DNA of 64,000 nt, taken from an uncultured Alphaproteobacteria bacterium (GTDB lineage: Bacteria; Pseudomonadota; Alphaproteobacteria; UBA6615). This document shows positions 10,731 through 20,483 of the stretch, piece by piece; position 1 is the stretch's first letter; every line of letters starts with the position of its first letter. Position numbers and translations under genes: made by a program. Under the pieces are notes generated by a model. The model had not been told where the DNA came from, made no database searches, and saw only the letters and a list, made by a program, of their open reading frames with translations. Location: the NCBI GenBank assembly GCA_943787445.1, contig CALSML010000018.1:39093-103092 (forward strand), written 5' to 3'.

Positions 10731-11705
10731 TTAGAAATTTCCCTGTCGGGATGACGCCGCTTCGAGCGCGTGAATATCGGCTGGCTGGGCCAACTCCCAG
10801 ATGCTAACAGTCAATTGCTCGCCCGGCAGATCCCGGTGCGCCAGCCCGTCCAGACCAGCGCGGGTGGCCCAATGTTGAATATCGCTGTTGCGAAAACCCA
10901 GACGCAGATGGGCGTGTTCGTCGCGCAGGGCTTCCATTTCATGGCGCGCAAAATCCACCACGAAAAATTTCCCACCCGGCTGCAACACCCGTGCCGCCTC
11001 CTGCACAACATCCTGCGGGCGTTCCGCGAAATGGAGAACCATATGCAGAATCACCAAATCGAATGATCGGTCGGCGAACGGCAGGGCGTACATATCTGCC
11101 TGACGGACGTTGCAGTTCTGATATTGCATATCCGCCAGATTTGATCGGGCGACGGACAGCATATCGCGGGACTGATCCACACCAATAGCTTCCCGAACAC
11201 GCCCGCCAAGAACCTGAAGCATGCGCCCGGTACCTGTTCCGATATCGAGCAATGAATCAGCGGGACCGTCGCCCAGCATGTCGCACAAAGCCGTCTCAAC
11301 TTCGGCCTCATCCACATGCAGGGTTCGAATACGATCCCAGCGGGCAGCATTCTCGCGAAAATAGGTATCGGCGCGCGCTGCACGGTCCTGCTTGATGTCA
11401 TCGAACAAACGCCGGTCGCGCTGAACCAGAGGGTCGTCGTCCTTTATCTCGTCCATCAGAAAACGCGCCACACGCGCATTCTCACCCGTTGTTGGAAGGT
11501 GAAAATAGGCCCAGTTACCCTCCTGATGGCGTTCGAGAAGCCCAGCATCGCAAAGCAACTTCAGATGTCGGGATACGCCCGGCTGACTTTGTCCAAGAAT
11601 TCGGGTCAACTCGCTCACGGTAATATCCCCGGCCGCGCAGAGCGCAAGAATCCGCAGTCTGTTGGATTCTCCGGCTGCCCGCAGGATGGTGATGAGTTGA
11701 TCCAC
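10731..11705 (-). CDS. ArsR-type regulator fused to a SAM-dependent methyltransferase (SahR-like)
   Basis: The N-terminal ~90 residues form an ArsR winged helix (DITVSELTRILGQSQPGVSRHLKLL). The rest is a class I methyltransferase with motif I as LLDIGTGTGRMLQVLGG and motif II/III around FDLVILHMVLHF. I chose the GTG at 11705 because family members begin with the helix DQLITILRAAGE; the longer frame to 11792 adds an atypical leader that runs through the operator palindrome. No metal-binding Cys pair typical of arsenic sensors is seen. Proteins of this architecture next to metF/metH are thought to sense S-adenosylhomocysteine or SAM and to repress methionine-cycle genes; this role is inferred from context. 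Autoregulation through the palindromes upstream is likely. Confidence 0.85.
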   Translation of the reverse strand: MDQLITILRAAGESNRLRILALCAAGDITVSELTRILGQSQPGVSRHLKLLCDAGLLERHQEGNWAYFHLPTTGENARVARFLMDEIKDDDPLVQRDRRLFDDIKQDRAARADTYFRENAARWDRIRTLHVDEAEVETALCDMLGDGPADSLLDIGTGTGRMLQVLGGRVREAIGVDQSRDMLSVARSNLADMQYQNCNVRQADMYALPFADRSFDLVILHMVLHFAERPQDVVQEAARVLQPGGKFFVVDFARHEMEALRDEHAHLRLGFRNSDIQHWATRAGLDGLAHRDLPGEQLTVSIWELAQPADIHALEAASSRQGNF

Positions 11706-11780
11706 GTGGTTCAGTCCGCTTCGTGCAAAATTCCGATTCCGAATGCGACTCGGGACCCATATCTCTCGCCGATCCGGAAA

Positions 11781-11804
11781 ACACATAAACATATATTTAT
11801 GTGT
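11781..11804. promoter_or_regulatory. Palindromic operator candidate in the met operon promoter
   Basis: Perfect 9-base inverted repeat, ACACATAAA and TTTATGTGT, separated by CATATA. It lies 76 bases upstream of the chosen GTG of the ArsR-methyltransferase gene, in an AT-rich patch that would also suit the operon promoter. ArsR-family repressors bind AT-rich dyads of this size, so self-regulation of the met operon is the simplest reading. The sequence between the divergent regulator and mlaA genes (11706-12096) contains no gene. Confidence 0.55.
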
Positions 11805-11820
11805 TTATGTCAAATACAAT

Positions 11821-11862
11821 CACACGCCATCTTGTGTGCGATTCGGCACATAATTTTGTGCC
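11821..11862. promoter_or_regulatory. Two further inverted repeats upstream of the met operon
   Basis: A CACAC/GTGTG repeat with an 8-base spacer (11821-11838) is followed by GGCACA/TGTGCC with a 6-base spacer (11845-11862). Both lie 17 to 60 bases beyond the AT-rich operator, and all three dyads contain a CACA/TGTG core. They could be additional regulator sites or part of the promoter for mlaA. No transcription terminator is evident. Confidence 0.35.
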
Positions 11863-12096
11863 ATAATTGCAACACTCCACCAGACTGATGTCTGATGCAG
11901 CTTCTGCGATATGGTGAAAGCCTCTCCCCTGTGGTAACAGATTGTGTTCGAGGAGTCGTCAGGGTCGATCACGGGGGCGAAGGCGTTAACACTCCTTCAA
12001 TGGCGATCGATCAGTATTGGCGACTTGGTTGGAACAGGTCACGCGTGCGGCGTTTTCTTGGTAAGGGAGCCGAACCTGTGATGTGGACGAGAACAT

Positions 12097-12903
12097 ATGT
12101 TGAATTCTGTCTCTAATTTTCGTTTTTTACGCTTCGCGATGGCTTTGACCCTGATGGGTGCATTGTCGGCCTGTGCAACACCACCTTCGGGTGATGCAGA
12201 TGCCCGCGCAGCCTATGACGAAGCCAATGATCCATTTGAGCCGGCCAACCGGATGGTCTTCGCAGCCAATGTGATGGTGGACCAGTTGGTCCTCCAGCCG
12301 ACGGCAGTGACCTATAGGGATATATTTCCCGACAATCTGAAGCCGCCGGTTGAAAACTTCATCACCAACCTGTTCATGCCTTTGAGCTTCCTGCATGCCC
12401 TACTTCAGGGTGATATGGATCGCGCAGAGAAGGCCGCGGCCAGGTTCTTCACGGCCCTGCCGACCCTGTTGCTTGCAAATACCTTCCCCGACGAACCGCC
12501 GGTTTTCGAAGACGCTGGCCAGACACTGGCAACCTGGGGCTTTGAAGAAGGTCCTTACATCATGTTGCCGCTGCTCGGACCGTCTTCTGTCCGGGATACG
12601 CTGGGTACAGTCACGGATTTCTTCATTGATCCGGTTGGGATCGTTGCAGACAACGAAGTCACCATCGGACGTGCCGTCGGCAATGCCGTTGTCACCCGGT
12701 CACGCAACATTGATCAGGTCCGCGATCTCCAGCGCACTTCGCTTGACTACTATGCAGCTGTGCGCAGCCTGCATCGTCAGCAACGTGCCGCAACGATCAG
12801 CAACGGCGCTGATAAGCCGGTGCAATCTGCGCCGACCATCGGCCTCGACTTGGACGGTCCGTCCGAGGATGAGGGCAAGAAAGAAACCGCAGCCACCAAA
12901 TAA
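12097..12903 (+). CDS. mlaA: MlaA (VacJ) outer-membrane phospholipid-trafficking lipoprotein
   Basis: A 268-residue lipoprotein. The signal peptide ends in the lipobox LSAC with the lipidated Cys at about residue 26. The MlaA core follows (NDPFEPANRMVFAANVMVDQ, and GPYIMLPLLGPSSVRDTLG). MlaA sits in the outer membrane and removes mislocalised phospholipids from the outer leaflet, passing them to periplasmic MlaC. The mlaC gene follows after 17 bases. The inner-membrane MlaFEDB transporter is not in the window. The C-terminal tail after about 230 is polar and probably disordered. Confidence 0.95.
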   Translation: MLNSVSNFRFLRFAMALTLMGALSACATPPSGDADARAAYDEANDPFEPANRMVFAANVMVDQLVLQPTAVTYRDIFPDNLKPPVENFITNLFMPLSFLHALLQGDMDRAEKAAARFFTALPTLLLANTFPDEPPVFEDAGQTLATWGFEEGPYIMLPLLGPSSVRDTLGTVTDFFIDPVGIVADNEVTIGRAVGNAVVTRSRNIDQVRDLQRTSLDYYAAVRSLHRQQRAATISNGADKPVQSAPTIGLDLDGPSEDEGKKETAATK

Positions 12904-12920
12904 CGAAGGGGAGACTGCCT

Positions 12921-13535
12921 GTGCGCCTTATCGCAGCATTCGTCCTCGCTCTGGCTGTAGCCACAGCTGCACCTGCAGCCCGCGCGGACTCACATCTTGA
13001 TGCCTCGACAAAGTTCATCAGCGACCTCGCCAATGAAGCCATCGAGACCCTGACGGACAAGTCCAACACGTCGGAAGAGCGACGGGACAAGTTCCGCAAA
13101 CTGTTTCGGGACGGTTTTGCCGTCAACGGCATCGCCCGGTTCGTCGCCGGACGATACTGGCGCAAGGCACCCGATGCCGAACGCACCGAATATTTGGCGC
13201 TTTTCGAAGATGTCATCGTGAACACCTGGGCAGACAGATTTTCCCAGTATTCCGGTCAGAAATTCGAGGTCAAAAGTGCGGTCGATGCGACTCCAGCCAA
13301 ATCGAAAGAGAACGTTGCCCTCATCGAAAGCCTGTTCTTTACAATTCCAACCTCTCCCGTTCGCATTGAATGGCGGGTCGCCAGCAAGGGCGATCTCTTC
13401 AAAATCGTCGATGTGAAGCTCGAAGGCATCAGCATGGCAACCACACAGCGTGACGAATTCAACTCTGTCGTCAGCAAGAGCGGTCGCGATCTCGCTTCAC
13501 TGATCGACGAACTGCGCCGCCGGCGTGACAGCTGA
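12921..13535 (+). CDS. mlaC: MlaC periplasmic phospholipid carrier
   Basis: A 204-residue protein starting with GTG and an N-terminal signal peptide cleaved near ARA-DS. The MlaC/Ttg2D fold is indicated by FISDLANEAIETLTD, FRDGFAVNGIARFVAGRYWR and the downstream region around VRIEWRVASKGDLFKIVDVKLEG. It ferries phospholipids between MlaA in the outer membrane and the inner-membrane ABC transporter. A Shine-Dalgarno-like AAGGGGAG precedes the GTG. It converges on ettA, with only about 10 bases between stop codons. Confidence 0.93.
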   Translation: MRLIAAFVLALAVATAAPAARADSHLDASTKFISDLANEAIETLTDKSNTSEERRDKFRKLFRDGFAVNGIARFVAGRYWRKAPDAERTEYLALFEDVIVNTWADRFSQYSGQKFEVKSAVDATPAKSKENVALIESLFFTIPTSPVRIEWRVASKGDLFKIVDVKLEGISMATTQRDEFNSVVSKSGRDLASLIDELRRRRDS

Positions 13536-13546
13536 GTTCACGGCGT

Positions 13547-15226
13547 CTAGCGGGATAACTGCTTGAATTTGATCCGGTGCGGCCGATCCGCATCGGCGCC
13601 CTTACGGCGTTTCAGATCTTTGTCATAGGCATCGTAGTTGCCTTCAAACCACACCACTTCGCTGCTGCCCTCGAAAGCCAGAATATGGGTGGCAATTCGA
13701 TCGAGGAACCAGCGGTCATGACTGACCACAATGGCGCTGCCGGGGAATCCGAGTAACGCCTCTTCAAGCGCCCGCAGTGTGTCCACATCCAGATCGTTGG
13801 TCGGCTCATCGAGGAGCAGAACGTTCGAACCGGATTTGAGAACCTTGGCCAGATGCACCCGGTTTCGTTCACCACCGGAGAGTTGTCCCACCCGTTTCTG
13901 CTGATCCGTACCGCGGAAGTTGAAACCGGCCACATAGGCGCGGCTTTGTACCGAACGTTTACCCAGTTCTATGATGTCAGCCCCGCCCGAGATTTCCTCC
14001 CAGACCGTATTGTCATCGGTGAGCGCATCGCGGCTCTGATCCACATAGCCGAGCTTCACCGTTTCGCCGATCCGCAGGAACCCGGTGTCGACCTCCTCCT
14101 GAGAAGTGACCATGTTGCAGAATGTCGTCTTGCCCGCACCGTTCGGGCCGATGACGCCAACAATCGCGCCCTGAGGCAGGCGAAAGCTTAAATCATCGAT
14201 CAGCAAACGATCACCAAATCCCTTGCCCAGATGTTCCGCCTCCATGACCAGGTCGCCCAGTCGGGGTCCGGGCGGGATGGTGATCTGCTGTCCCTCCGGC
14301 GCCAGGTCCTGACTGTCAGCGACCAGCTTTTCATAGGCCGACACACGCGCCTTGCTTTTCGATTGACGCGCACGCGGGCTCGAACGGACCCATTCGAGCT
14401 CTTCCTTGATCGTCCGTTGTCGGGAGGTCTCTTCGCGCTCTTCCTGCGCCAGCCGCTTTTCCTTGGCCTCGAGCCAGCCGGTGTAGTTCCCTTCGAACGG
14501 GATTCCCTTGCCGCGATCGAGTTCGAGAATCCAGCCCGCGACATTGTCGAGGAAGTAGCGGTCATGGGTCACCGCCACGACCGTCCCAGGATAGCCTTCG
14601 AGGAACTGTTCCAGCCAGGCAACGGATTCTGCGTCAAGATGGTTGGTCGGTTCGTCGAGCAGGAGCATGTCCGGACGGGACAGAAGCAACCGGCACAGAG
14701 CCACGCGGCGGCGTTCACCACCTGAGAGTTTCGTGACATCTGCATCTCCGGCCGGACAACGCAGGGCGTCCATCGCGATTTCGATCTGACGATCCAGTTC
14801 CCAGGCATCTGCCGCATCAATCTGGTTCTGGAGTTCGGCCTGCTCATTGATCAGCGCATCCATTTCGTCGGCGGTCAGATCCTCGCCAAAGCGCATACTG
14901 ACCTCATTGAACCGATCGAGTAGCGCCTTGGTGCCCGCAACACCCTCCATGACATTGCCAAGCACATCCTTGTCCGGATTGAGATCGGGTTCCTGTTGCA
15001 GGAATCCGACCTGAACGCCATCTGCCGCCCAGGCCTCGCCCTGAAACTCCGTGTCGATACCAGCCATGATGCGAAGCAGAGTCGATTTACCCGAGCCATT
15101 GAGGCCCAGAACGCCAATCTTGGCGCCGGGCATGAAGCTCAGCCAGACATCCTCGACAACCTTGCGGCCACCAGGATAGGCCTTCGTCAGGGCCTTCATT
15201 ACATAAACGTATTGGGGGTTTGCCAT
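13547..15226 (-). CDS. ettA: EttA, energy-dependent translational throttle ABC-F protein
   Basis: A 559-residue ABC-F ATPase with two nucleotide-binding domains. Walker A motifs are [13 protein letters not shown] and [12 protein letters not shown]; signature motifs are [16 protein letters not shown] and [15 protein letters not shown]. The linker between the domains contains [20 protein letters not shown], typical of EttA. It binds the ribosomal E site and regulates the first elongation steps according to ATP/ADP levels. Length and start are normal. No membrane domains, so it is not a transporter. Confidence 0.96.
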   Translation of the reverse strand: MANPQYVYVMKALTKAYPGGRKVVEDVWLSFMPGAKIGVLGLNGSGKSTLLRIMAGIDTEFQGEAWAADGVQVGFLQQEPDLNPDKDVLGNVMEGVAGTKALLDRFNEVSMRFGEDLTADEMDALINEQAELQNQIDAADAWELDRQIEIAMDALRCPAGDADVTKLSGGERRRVALCRLLLSRPDMLLLDEPTNHLDAESVAWLEQFLEGYPGTVVAVTHDRYFLDNVAGWILELDRGKGIPFEGNYTGWLEAKEKRLAQEEREETSRQRTIKEELEWVRSSPRARQSKSKARVSAYEKLVADSQDLAPEGQQITIPPGPRLGDLVMEAEHLGKGFGDRLLIDDLSFRLPQGAIVGVIGPNGAGKTTFCNMVTSQEEVDTGFLRIGETVKLGYVDQSRDALTDDNTVWEEISGGADIIELGKRSVQSRAYVAGFNFRGTDQQKRVGQLSGGERNRVHLAKVLKSGSNVLLLDEPTNDLDVDTLRALEEALLGFPGSAIVVSHDRWFLDRIATHILAFEGSSEVVWFEGNYDAYDKDLKRRKGADADRPHRIKFKQLSR

Positions 15227-15318
15227 CTCGCGCTTCCGTGGGTGCGGTTACGCCGGCGTGTATAAAGTATTCGCAGCGCTTGGAAAACAGGTTGCGCGAC
15301 GCCGGTCAGAAGAAACGG

Positions 15319-15924
15319 CTAGTGACGCCCTCCGAAGCGCCAGGGCAGTATTTCGAAGTCGGTATAAAGCCCATCTTTCGTAAAGGGCTCGTCGGCGAAA
15401 ACCGCCTCAATATAGGCCCGGTCGGGCGCCTGCAGCAGGAAGATGCTGCCAACCCAGACTTCGCCTCCAGCATCCCACAACGGACCGCGCAGAATGCCCC
15501 GCTCAACACGGCCCGGCGCGTTCAGATAGGCCCGGTGCGCTTCCAGCAGTTCGTTCCGGCGCGCGGTCACACCCGCGCCCTCACGACCCTTTGCCATGAA
15601 CAGGAAACGTGGTTCCGAACCATCACCTTCGAAATCCCACATGGTGCGTTTGAGTGCATTGGTCCAGCGTCGGATGATGATATCACCGAAAACACCGGCT
15701 CGGGCGTAGGGCTCGTCATAGGCGAACGCCATTGCTTCCGCCTCGCTCTCCAGATCGACTATGTGCACGGACCCAGTCGGCGCGGAGCGATCTTCGTTCA
15801 GGGTCGGACCACGCGCGAGCATGCGATCGTCATACTGATCCATGAACGACCAGTGAGCTTCCTGATGTTCAGCGCGCAATCCATCAACGTCAGGCTTGTT
15901 CCGGCAGTAGACAAAGTATTCCAC
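15319..15924 (-). CDS. Tandem YciI-domain protein
   Basis: A 201-residue protein with two ferredoxin-like YciI (YCII-related) domains. The first runs from MEYFVYCRNKPD through residue ~95 and the second from about residue 105 (RFLFMAKGREGAG). Each has the pattern of an N-terminal beta strand, an acidic/His patch (EAHWSFMDQY; LEAHRAYLN) and a C-terminal PF/PY turn (DEPYARAGVFGD; DEPFTKDGLYTD). It starts with GTG 3 bases after the queG stop, so it is transcribed with the queuosine genes. Function of the family is poorly known; some act on chlorinated muconolactones. No link to queuosine is established. Confidence 0.75.
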   Translation of the reverse strand: MEYFVYCRNKPDVDGLRAEHQEAHWSFMDQYDDRMLARGPTLNEDRSAPTGSVHIVDLESEAEAMAFAYDEPYARAGVFGDIIIRRWTNALKRTMWDFEGDGSEPRFLFMAKGREGAGVTARRNELLEAHRAYLNAPGRVERGILRGPLWDAGGEVWVGSIFLLQAPDRAYIEAVFADEPFTKDGLYTDFEILPWRFGGRH

Positions 15925-15927
15925 AAT

Positions 15928-17079
15928 TCACCTCTCGTTTGGCGCGAACGTCTGAGACACATGCACCGCATCCCATTCTTCGATCACGTGGGTATCATCT
16001 TCCCGCATTCGCCATTTCTGACGCAAACGATCAAACGCTTCCGCTGTCAGCAATTGAGACAGAGCCCAGACAGCCGCCCCGCGCACCAGCGCAGATTCGT
16101 CCTGCAACCGCTCCTTTGCGGCTTCCACAGCATCGTCTCCACCCACATTGCCCAATGCGATCATGACATTGCGCACAAAACGATCACGGCCAATGCGCTT
16201 GATAGCGGTACGTGAAAAGAAGGTACGGAACGCGCTGTCACTCAGACGCGCCAGATCCGTCAGTTTCGGTGCTGCCAGTTCCGGACGGGCACGCATCTCG
16301 GTGACCGGTGCCGTCTGAGCAAACTTGTTCCACGGACAGGCCGCCAGACAATCATCGCAGCCATAAATTCGGTTTCCCATGAATGGGCGCAATTCGCGAT
16401 CGATAGGACCCTTGTGTTCAATCGTGAGATAGGAGATGCAGCGCCTGGCATCGATCTGATAGGGCGCAGGAAAGGCATTGGTCGGACAGGCGTCCAGACA
16501 ATTCCGGCAACTCCCGCAGTGGTCCGTCTCAGCCGCATCGTCAGCGAATTCGAGGGTCGTGAAGACCTCGCCCAGAAACAACCAGGAACCGTGCTCACGG
16601 GACACCAGATTGGTGTGTTTGCCCTGCCAGCCCAGACCAGCCTGCTGGGCCACTGGTTTTTCCATGACCGGAGCTGTATCGACAAAAACCTTCACATCAC
16701 CTGGAAAAGTCTCACAAATCCAGCGTCCAAGAGCTTTGAGCTGCTTCTTAACGACATCGTGGTAGTCACGACCGCGGGCATAGACCGAGAGGTGCCCGAC
16801 CCCCGGCTGATCGAGACTGTCAAGCGCCCCGTCTGCGGGCGTGTAATTCATCGCCAGCGCAATCACCGAACGCGCATCAGGCCACAAGGCCGAGGGCTGA
16901 CGGCGGCGTTCGGCCTTGGCCACCATCCAGTCCATCTCTCCATGCATGCCCGCGGCGAGATAGCCGTCGAGATTGCTCTGCACGCCCTCATCCAGAGAAA
17001 CGGGCGCGAAGCCCACAAGATCAAACCCGAGTTCGAGCGCCTTCTCCCGGATACGATCACGTGGAGACGGTTCGTTCAT
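15928..17079 (-). CDS. queG: Epoxyqueuosine reductase QueG
   Basis: A 383-residue cobalamin- and iron-sulfur-dependent enzyme catalysing the last step of tRNA queuosine synthesis, reduction of epoxyqueuosine. Two 4Fe-4S ferredoxin-like clusters are seen as CGSCRNCLDACPTNAF and CDDCLAACPWNKF. A HEAT-like repeat follows at the C-terminus (LVRGAAVWALSQL). I start at 17079 because MNEPSPRDRIREKALELGFD matches the family N-terminus; a longer frame would overlap queF. It lies 5 bases after queF in the que operon, so cobalamin is needed both here and in MetH in this organism. Confidence 0.95.
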   Translation of the reverse strand: MNEPSPRDRIREKALELGFDLVGFAPVSLDEGVQSNLDGYLAAGMHGEMDWMVAKAERRRQPSALWPDARSVIALAMNYTPADGALDSLDQPGVGHLSVYARGRDYHDVVKKQLKALGRWICETFPGDVKVFVDTAPVMEKPVAQQAGLGWQGKHTNLVSREHGSWLFLGEVFTTLEFADDAAETDHCGSCRNCLDACPTNAFPAPYQIDARRCISYLTIEHKGPIDRELRPFMGNRIYGCDDCLAACPWNKFAQTAPVTEMRARPELAAPKLTDLARLSDSAFRTFFSRTAIKRIGRDRFVRNVMIALGNVGGDDAVEAAKERLQDESALVRGAAVWALSQLLTAEAFDRLRQKWRMREDDTHVIEEWDAVHVSQTFAPNER

Positions 17080-17084
17080 GGCGC

Positions 17085-17549
17085 TCAGCCACGGCCACGA
17101 TAGGGTGCGACACCCTGATCCGGCAGCCAGAGACCTTCCGGGGGCGGACCCGACTGATAGAAGACATCTATGGGCATACCGCCACGCGGATACCAGTAGC
17201 CGCCGATCCGAATCCACACCGGCTCCAGAATGGCTTCCAGGCGCTGAGCGATATCCACCGTGCAGGCCTCATGAAAGGCCCCATGGTTGCGGAACGACCC
17301 CAGAAAGAGTTTCAGAGACTTGCTCTCGACCAGCCAGTCACGAGGCACGTAGTCGATGACGAGATGGGCAAAATCCGGTTGACCAGTGATCGGGCACAGC
17401 GAAGTGAACTCCGGCGCCGTAAAGCGAACCAGATAGGTCGCGTCCTGTTTCGGGTTCGGAACCCGCTCCAGCCGCGCCTCTTCAGGAGACGCCGGCAATT
17501 CATTACTACCACCCAGCTGAGTCAGACCTTCATAGATGTCTTCAGTCAT
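17085..17549 (-). CDS. queF: NADPH-dependent preQ0 reductase QueF, type I
   Basis: A 154-residue T-fold enzyme that reduces 7-cyano-7-deazaguanine to preQ1. The QueF signature [15 protein letters not shown] is present, with the catalytic Cys in [16 protein letters not shown]. The short length identifies the single-domain type I form. The start at 17549 ([13 protein letters not shown]) is preferred over the open frame to 17702, which overlaps queA. It lies between queA and queG in one operon. Confidence 0.95.
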   Translation of the reverse strand: MTEDIYEGLTQLGGSNELPASPEEARLERVPNPKQDATYLVRFTAPEFTSLCPITGQPDFAHLVIDYVPRDWLVESKSLKLFLGSFRNHGAFHEACTVDIAQRLEAILEPVWIRIGGYWYPRGGMPIDVFYQSGPPPEGLWLPDQGVAPYRGRG

Positions 17550-17592
17550 GGCTCTCCACTCCGCGCTCGATGATCGCACATTCCAAATTCTA

Positions 17593-18621
17593 TCAGTCTG
17601 CCCGTTCGAGCAGGGTTGCATCACCATAGGAGAAAAATCTGTATCGGTTCTCGATGGCATGGGCATAAGCAGCCCGCATCCGGCCCATCCCGGCAAACGC
17701 ACAGACGAGCATGAACAAGGTAGATCGCGGGAGGTGAAAATTGGTCAGAAGCTGATCCACAATACGAAAACTGTATCCCGGTGTGATGAAGAGGTTGGTA
17801 TCTCCACGAAAGGCCGGCAACGTACCATCCGGTTCCGCTGCAGATTCGAGCAGGCGCAGTGCCGTCGTTCCAATCGCAACAATCTTTCGGTTTTCCGCTC
17901 TTGCGGTGTTAATCCGGTCCGCTGCGGCATCTGATATTTCACCATATTCATGGTGCATCTTGTGATCGCGCACCGCATCCACGGTCACAGGCAGAAACGT
18001 CCCTGCCCCCACATGCAGCGTCAGAGAGACGAGCCCCAGACCACCTACCTCCAGTTTCGACACCAGATCAGGCGTGAAATGCAAACCTGCTGTCGGTGCG
18101 GCAACAGCGCCTTCATGGGCGGCAAACATGGTCTGATAATCCGCCACATCATCCTGATCCCGTGCAGCCGGACGCTTGATATAAGGCGGCAATGGCGGGC
18201 GTCCGTGCTCTTCCAGCGCGTTGCGGAAACTTTCGGCAGATGTGTTGAATCGCAACCGAACCTCGGCCCCATCGCGAAGCATCACCTCGGCGGCAAAGTC
18301 ACCGCCAAATTCGATCATGTCTCCGGGCTTCAGGCGCCGGGCGTTTTTGGCAAAGGCCAGCCATTCACCCGCACCCTCATCCTTGTGCAGGGTCACACCG
18401 ATTTTGGCTTCACCTCGTCGGCCTTCCAACTGCGCAGGGATCACACGTGTGTCATTGACCACCAGCAGGCTTCCTGGCTCCAGCACATCCGGCAGGTCTG
18501 CAATCACGCGATCAGACAACTGTCCGCGCAAATCAAGCAGCCTCGCCGAATCCCGCGGTTCCGCTGGCCGCTGTGCAATCAGCTCACCGGGCAGGTCAAA
18601 ATCAAAGTCGGAGGTTTTCAA
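17593..18621 (-). CDS. queA: tRNA preQ1(34) S-adenosylmethionine ribosyltransferase-isomerase QueA
   Basis: A 342-residue enzyme that transfers the ribosyl moiety of SAM to preQ1 in tRNA to form epoxyqueuosine. Family landmarks include the N-terminus [30 protein letters not shown], and [18 protein letters not shown] near the C-terminus. First gene of the que operon queA-queF-queG. The transporter gene for queuosine precursors is divergent, with about 97 bases between the starts; both promoters must lie there. No tgt gene is in the window. Confidence 0.96.
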   Translation of the reverse strand: MKTSDFDFDLPGELIAQRPAEPRDSARLLDLRGQLSDRVIADLPDVLEPGSLLVVNDTRVIPAQLEGRRGEAKIGVTLHKDEGAGEWLAFAKNARRLKPGDMIEFGGDFAAEVMLRDGAEVRLRFNTSAESFRNALEEHGRPPLPPYIKRPAARDQDDVADYQTMFAAHEGAVAAPTAGLHFTPDLVSKLEVGGLGLVSLTLHVGAGTFLPVTVDAVRDHKMHHEYGEISDAAADRINTARAENRKIVAIGTTALRLLESAAEPDGTLPAFRGDTNLFITPGYSFRIVDQLLTNFHLPRSTLFMLVCAFAGMGRMRAAYAHAIENRYRFFSYGDATLLERAD

Positions 18622-18718
18622 ACTGCATCTCGTGTTTTTCTATTGGCAGATTGACAGTCGCGCCACAGGGCTGCCATTAGCCTGTTCAAATTTCACGATC
18701 AAACTATACCCGGGCACC

Positions 18719-19402
18719 ATGATCGCACTCACCCCACGTTTCCTGTTTATCGCAGTCCTTTTCGTCACCTGCTTGCTCGTGTCGAATATCACCGCGGTCA
18801 AACTGATCGATGTGTGGGGTTATGTGATTCCTGGCGCGATCGTAATCTTTCCCATCAGCTACATCATTGGCGATGTTCTGACGGAAGTTTACGGCTTCGC
18901 CAAGGCCCGAACGGTGATCTGGATCGGATTTGGCGCCAATCTCTTTGCCGTCGGGACCTTCATGCTGGTCGGCGCGCTCCCCGCGGCCGGGTTCTGGGAG
19001 CATGGCGATGCCTATGCCACGATTCTGGGTGCGACCCCACGAATTCTGGCGGCTTCCTTCGCCGCCTATCTGATCGGAGAATTCACGAACTCCTATATCC
19101 TCGCCCGACTCAAAGTCGCCATGGCCGGACGCCATCTCTGGGTGCGGACCCTCGGCTCGTCGATTATCGCCCAAACACTCGATTCCGGCGTGTTCATCAC
19201 AATTGCCTTCTTCGGCGTGTTCCCCACCGAAGTTCTGGTCACGCTGATTCTGACCCAGATCGTCTTCAAGCTGGGCTACGAAGTTTTGGCAACGCCGATC
19301 ACCTACGCGGTCGTGGGCTGGCTGAAGAAAAGCGAAGGCGTAGATCACTTCGATAACGCCACCAGTTTCAATCCCTTCGCATTGTCCAAGTCCGGGGATT
19401 GA
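18719..19402 (+). CDS. Queuosine precursor transporter (YhhQ/QrtT, VUT family)
   Basis: A 227-residue integral membrane protein with about six hydrophobic segments, including LFIAVLFVTCLLVSNITAV and IVIFPISYIIGDVLTEVYGF, the latter being the hallmark of the YhhQ/VUT family. Members import preQ0 or preQ1. I start at ATG 18719 because the preceding open frame overlaps queA on the opposite strand. It is divergent from queA, which supports the role in queuosine salvage alongside de novo genes queF, queA and queG. Its TGA overlaps the ATG of the next (broken) gene by one base. Confidence 0.9.
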   Translation: MIALTPRFLFIAVLFVTCLLVSNITAVKLIDVWGYVIPGAIVIFPISYIIGDVLTEVYGFAKARTVIWIGFGANLFAVGTFMLVGALPAAGFWEHGDAYATILGATPRILAASFAAYLIGEFTNSYILARLKVAMAGRHLWVRTLGSSIIAQTLDSGVFITIAFFGVFPTEVLVTLILTQIVFKLGYEVLATPITYAVVGWLKKSEGVDHFDNATSFNPFALSKSGD

Positions 19403-20410
19403 TGCGCGTCCGGTTATCCATCTGCGTCCTTGCAACGGCGCTAATCGGGTTCGGACCAGCACATGCAGATTCGTCCGGCGACACCTATACCGTGTAATGG
19501 GAGAGCGACCGCATTGCCAACACCGATCGGCACTACACCAACGGGTTTCGGCTGTCCTGGGGGTCCCGTGCCGAGAACGCAGATCCGGAATGGGCCCGGG
19601 ACCTTCTGGAAACCCTGTACCCCCTTCGCTGACCTGCGTCAGGGCCGTGTGGGCGCGGCTTTCGGCCAAAGTATCTACACGCCGGAAGACACGGCAGCCA
19701 ATGCTCTGATCGCCAATGACCGCCCCTATGCCGGCTGGGTATATGGGACAATCTCGGTTCATGCAGAAACCGGCAAAACCAGCACGCTAGCCACACACGA
19801 CACGCTCGATACCGTCGAACTCCAGATAAGTCTTGTCGGCCCCTACGCCCTAAGCAAACAGGTTCAAAACGGGGTCCATGAACTGATCGGAGTAGCCAAA
19901 TCCAATGGCTGGGACAGCCAGCTCGAAAATGAACCAGGCCTCATGCTGATCGGCGAACGCCGCTGGCGCAGCCCACCGTGGAAAATCCTTGGTGTTCAGA
20001 TGGATGCCATTCCCCATATCGGCGGCAGTCTGGGCAATGTGATGACCTTTGCCAGCGCCGGAGCCATGTTCCGGATCGGTCAAGAACTTGATATTGATTT
20101 CGGGCCACCGCTGATCCGGCCGTCACTCAGTGGTCTGGCAGCTGTGAACCGCAAAGGCGATCTGGCATGGTACCTGTTCGCGGGGGCACAGGGGCGTGCC
20201 GTCGTTCGAGACATTTTCCTCGACGGCAATACATTCTCGAACAATCACAGCGTCGACAAGAAGACCCTTGTCGGAGACTTCCAGATCGGTGCGGCCATCA
20301 TCTTCCGGGGCACAAGGCTCGCACTCACCCAAGTTTATCGAAGTCGGGAGTTCCAGAGACAGCGACAGGCGGACCGCTTCGGCGCGTTAAGTCTATCGAC
20401 CCAGTTCTAG
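19402..20410 (+). pseudogene. Broken lipid A deacylase (LpxR family)
   Basis: The start at 19402 gives a signal peptide (MRVRLSICVLATALIGFGPA HA) and the family opening DTYTV, then a TAA at 19495-19497 where homologs continue with a residue before WE.D. The same frame continues as WESDRIANTDRHYTNGFRLS, the conserved LpxR pattern with the catalytic-site Asn/Asp/Arg/His residues. A second lesion at about 19617-19622 is an extra C in a run of five, after which the rest reads FADLRQGRVGAAFGQSIYTP and on to 20410 (beta-barrel ending in F). An intact enzyme would remove 3'-acyl chains from lipid A in the outer membrane. A nonsense change plus a frameshift make a null allele likely. Confidence 0.85.
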
Positions 20411-20483
20411 GACCCGCTCCCTCTTCCCCGATCCGCGGCACGTGGTAAAGTTTCCCACAATATATATCTGCAGGGAGGCATAG

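Noticed and set aside
11706..12096. SAM riboswitch in front of the met operon
   Set aside because: No SAM-I or SAM-II/SAM-V like pseudoknot pattern is apparent; the dyads look like DNA operators.
18622..18718. preQ1 riboswitch before the queuosine transporter or queA
   Set aside because: The spacer of about 97 bases shows no preQ1-I type hairpin with an A-rich tail and is too short for the larger class together with promoters.
18704..19762. 352-residue minus-strand frame opposite the queuosine transporter
   Set aside because: The plus-strand frame is a well-marked membrane transporter; the minus frame is hydrophilic antisense sequence.
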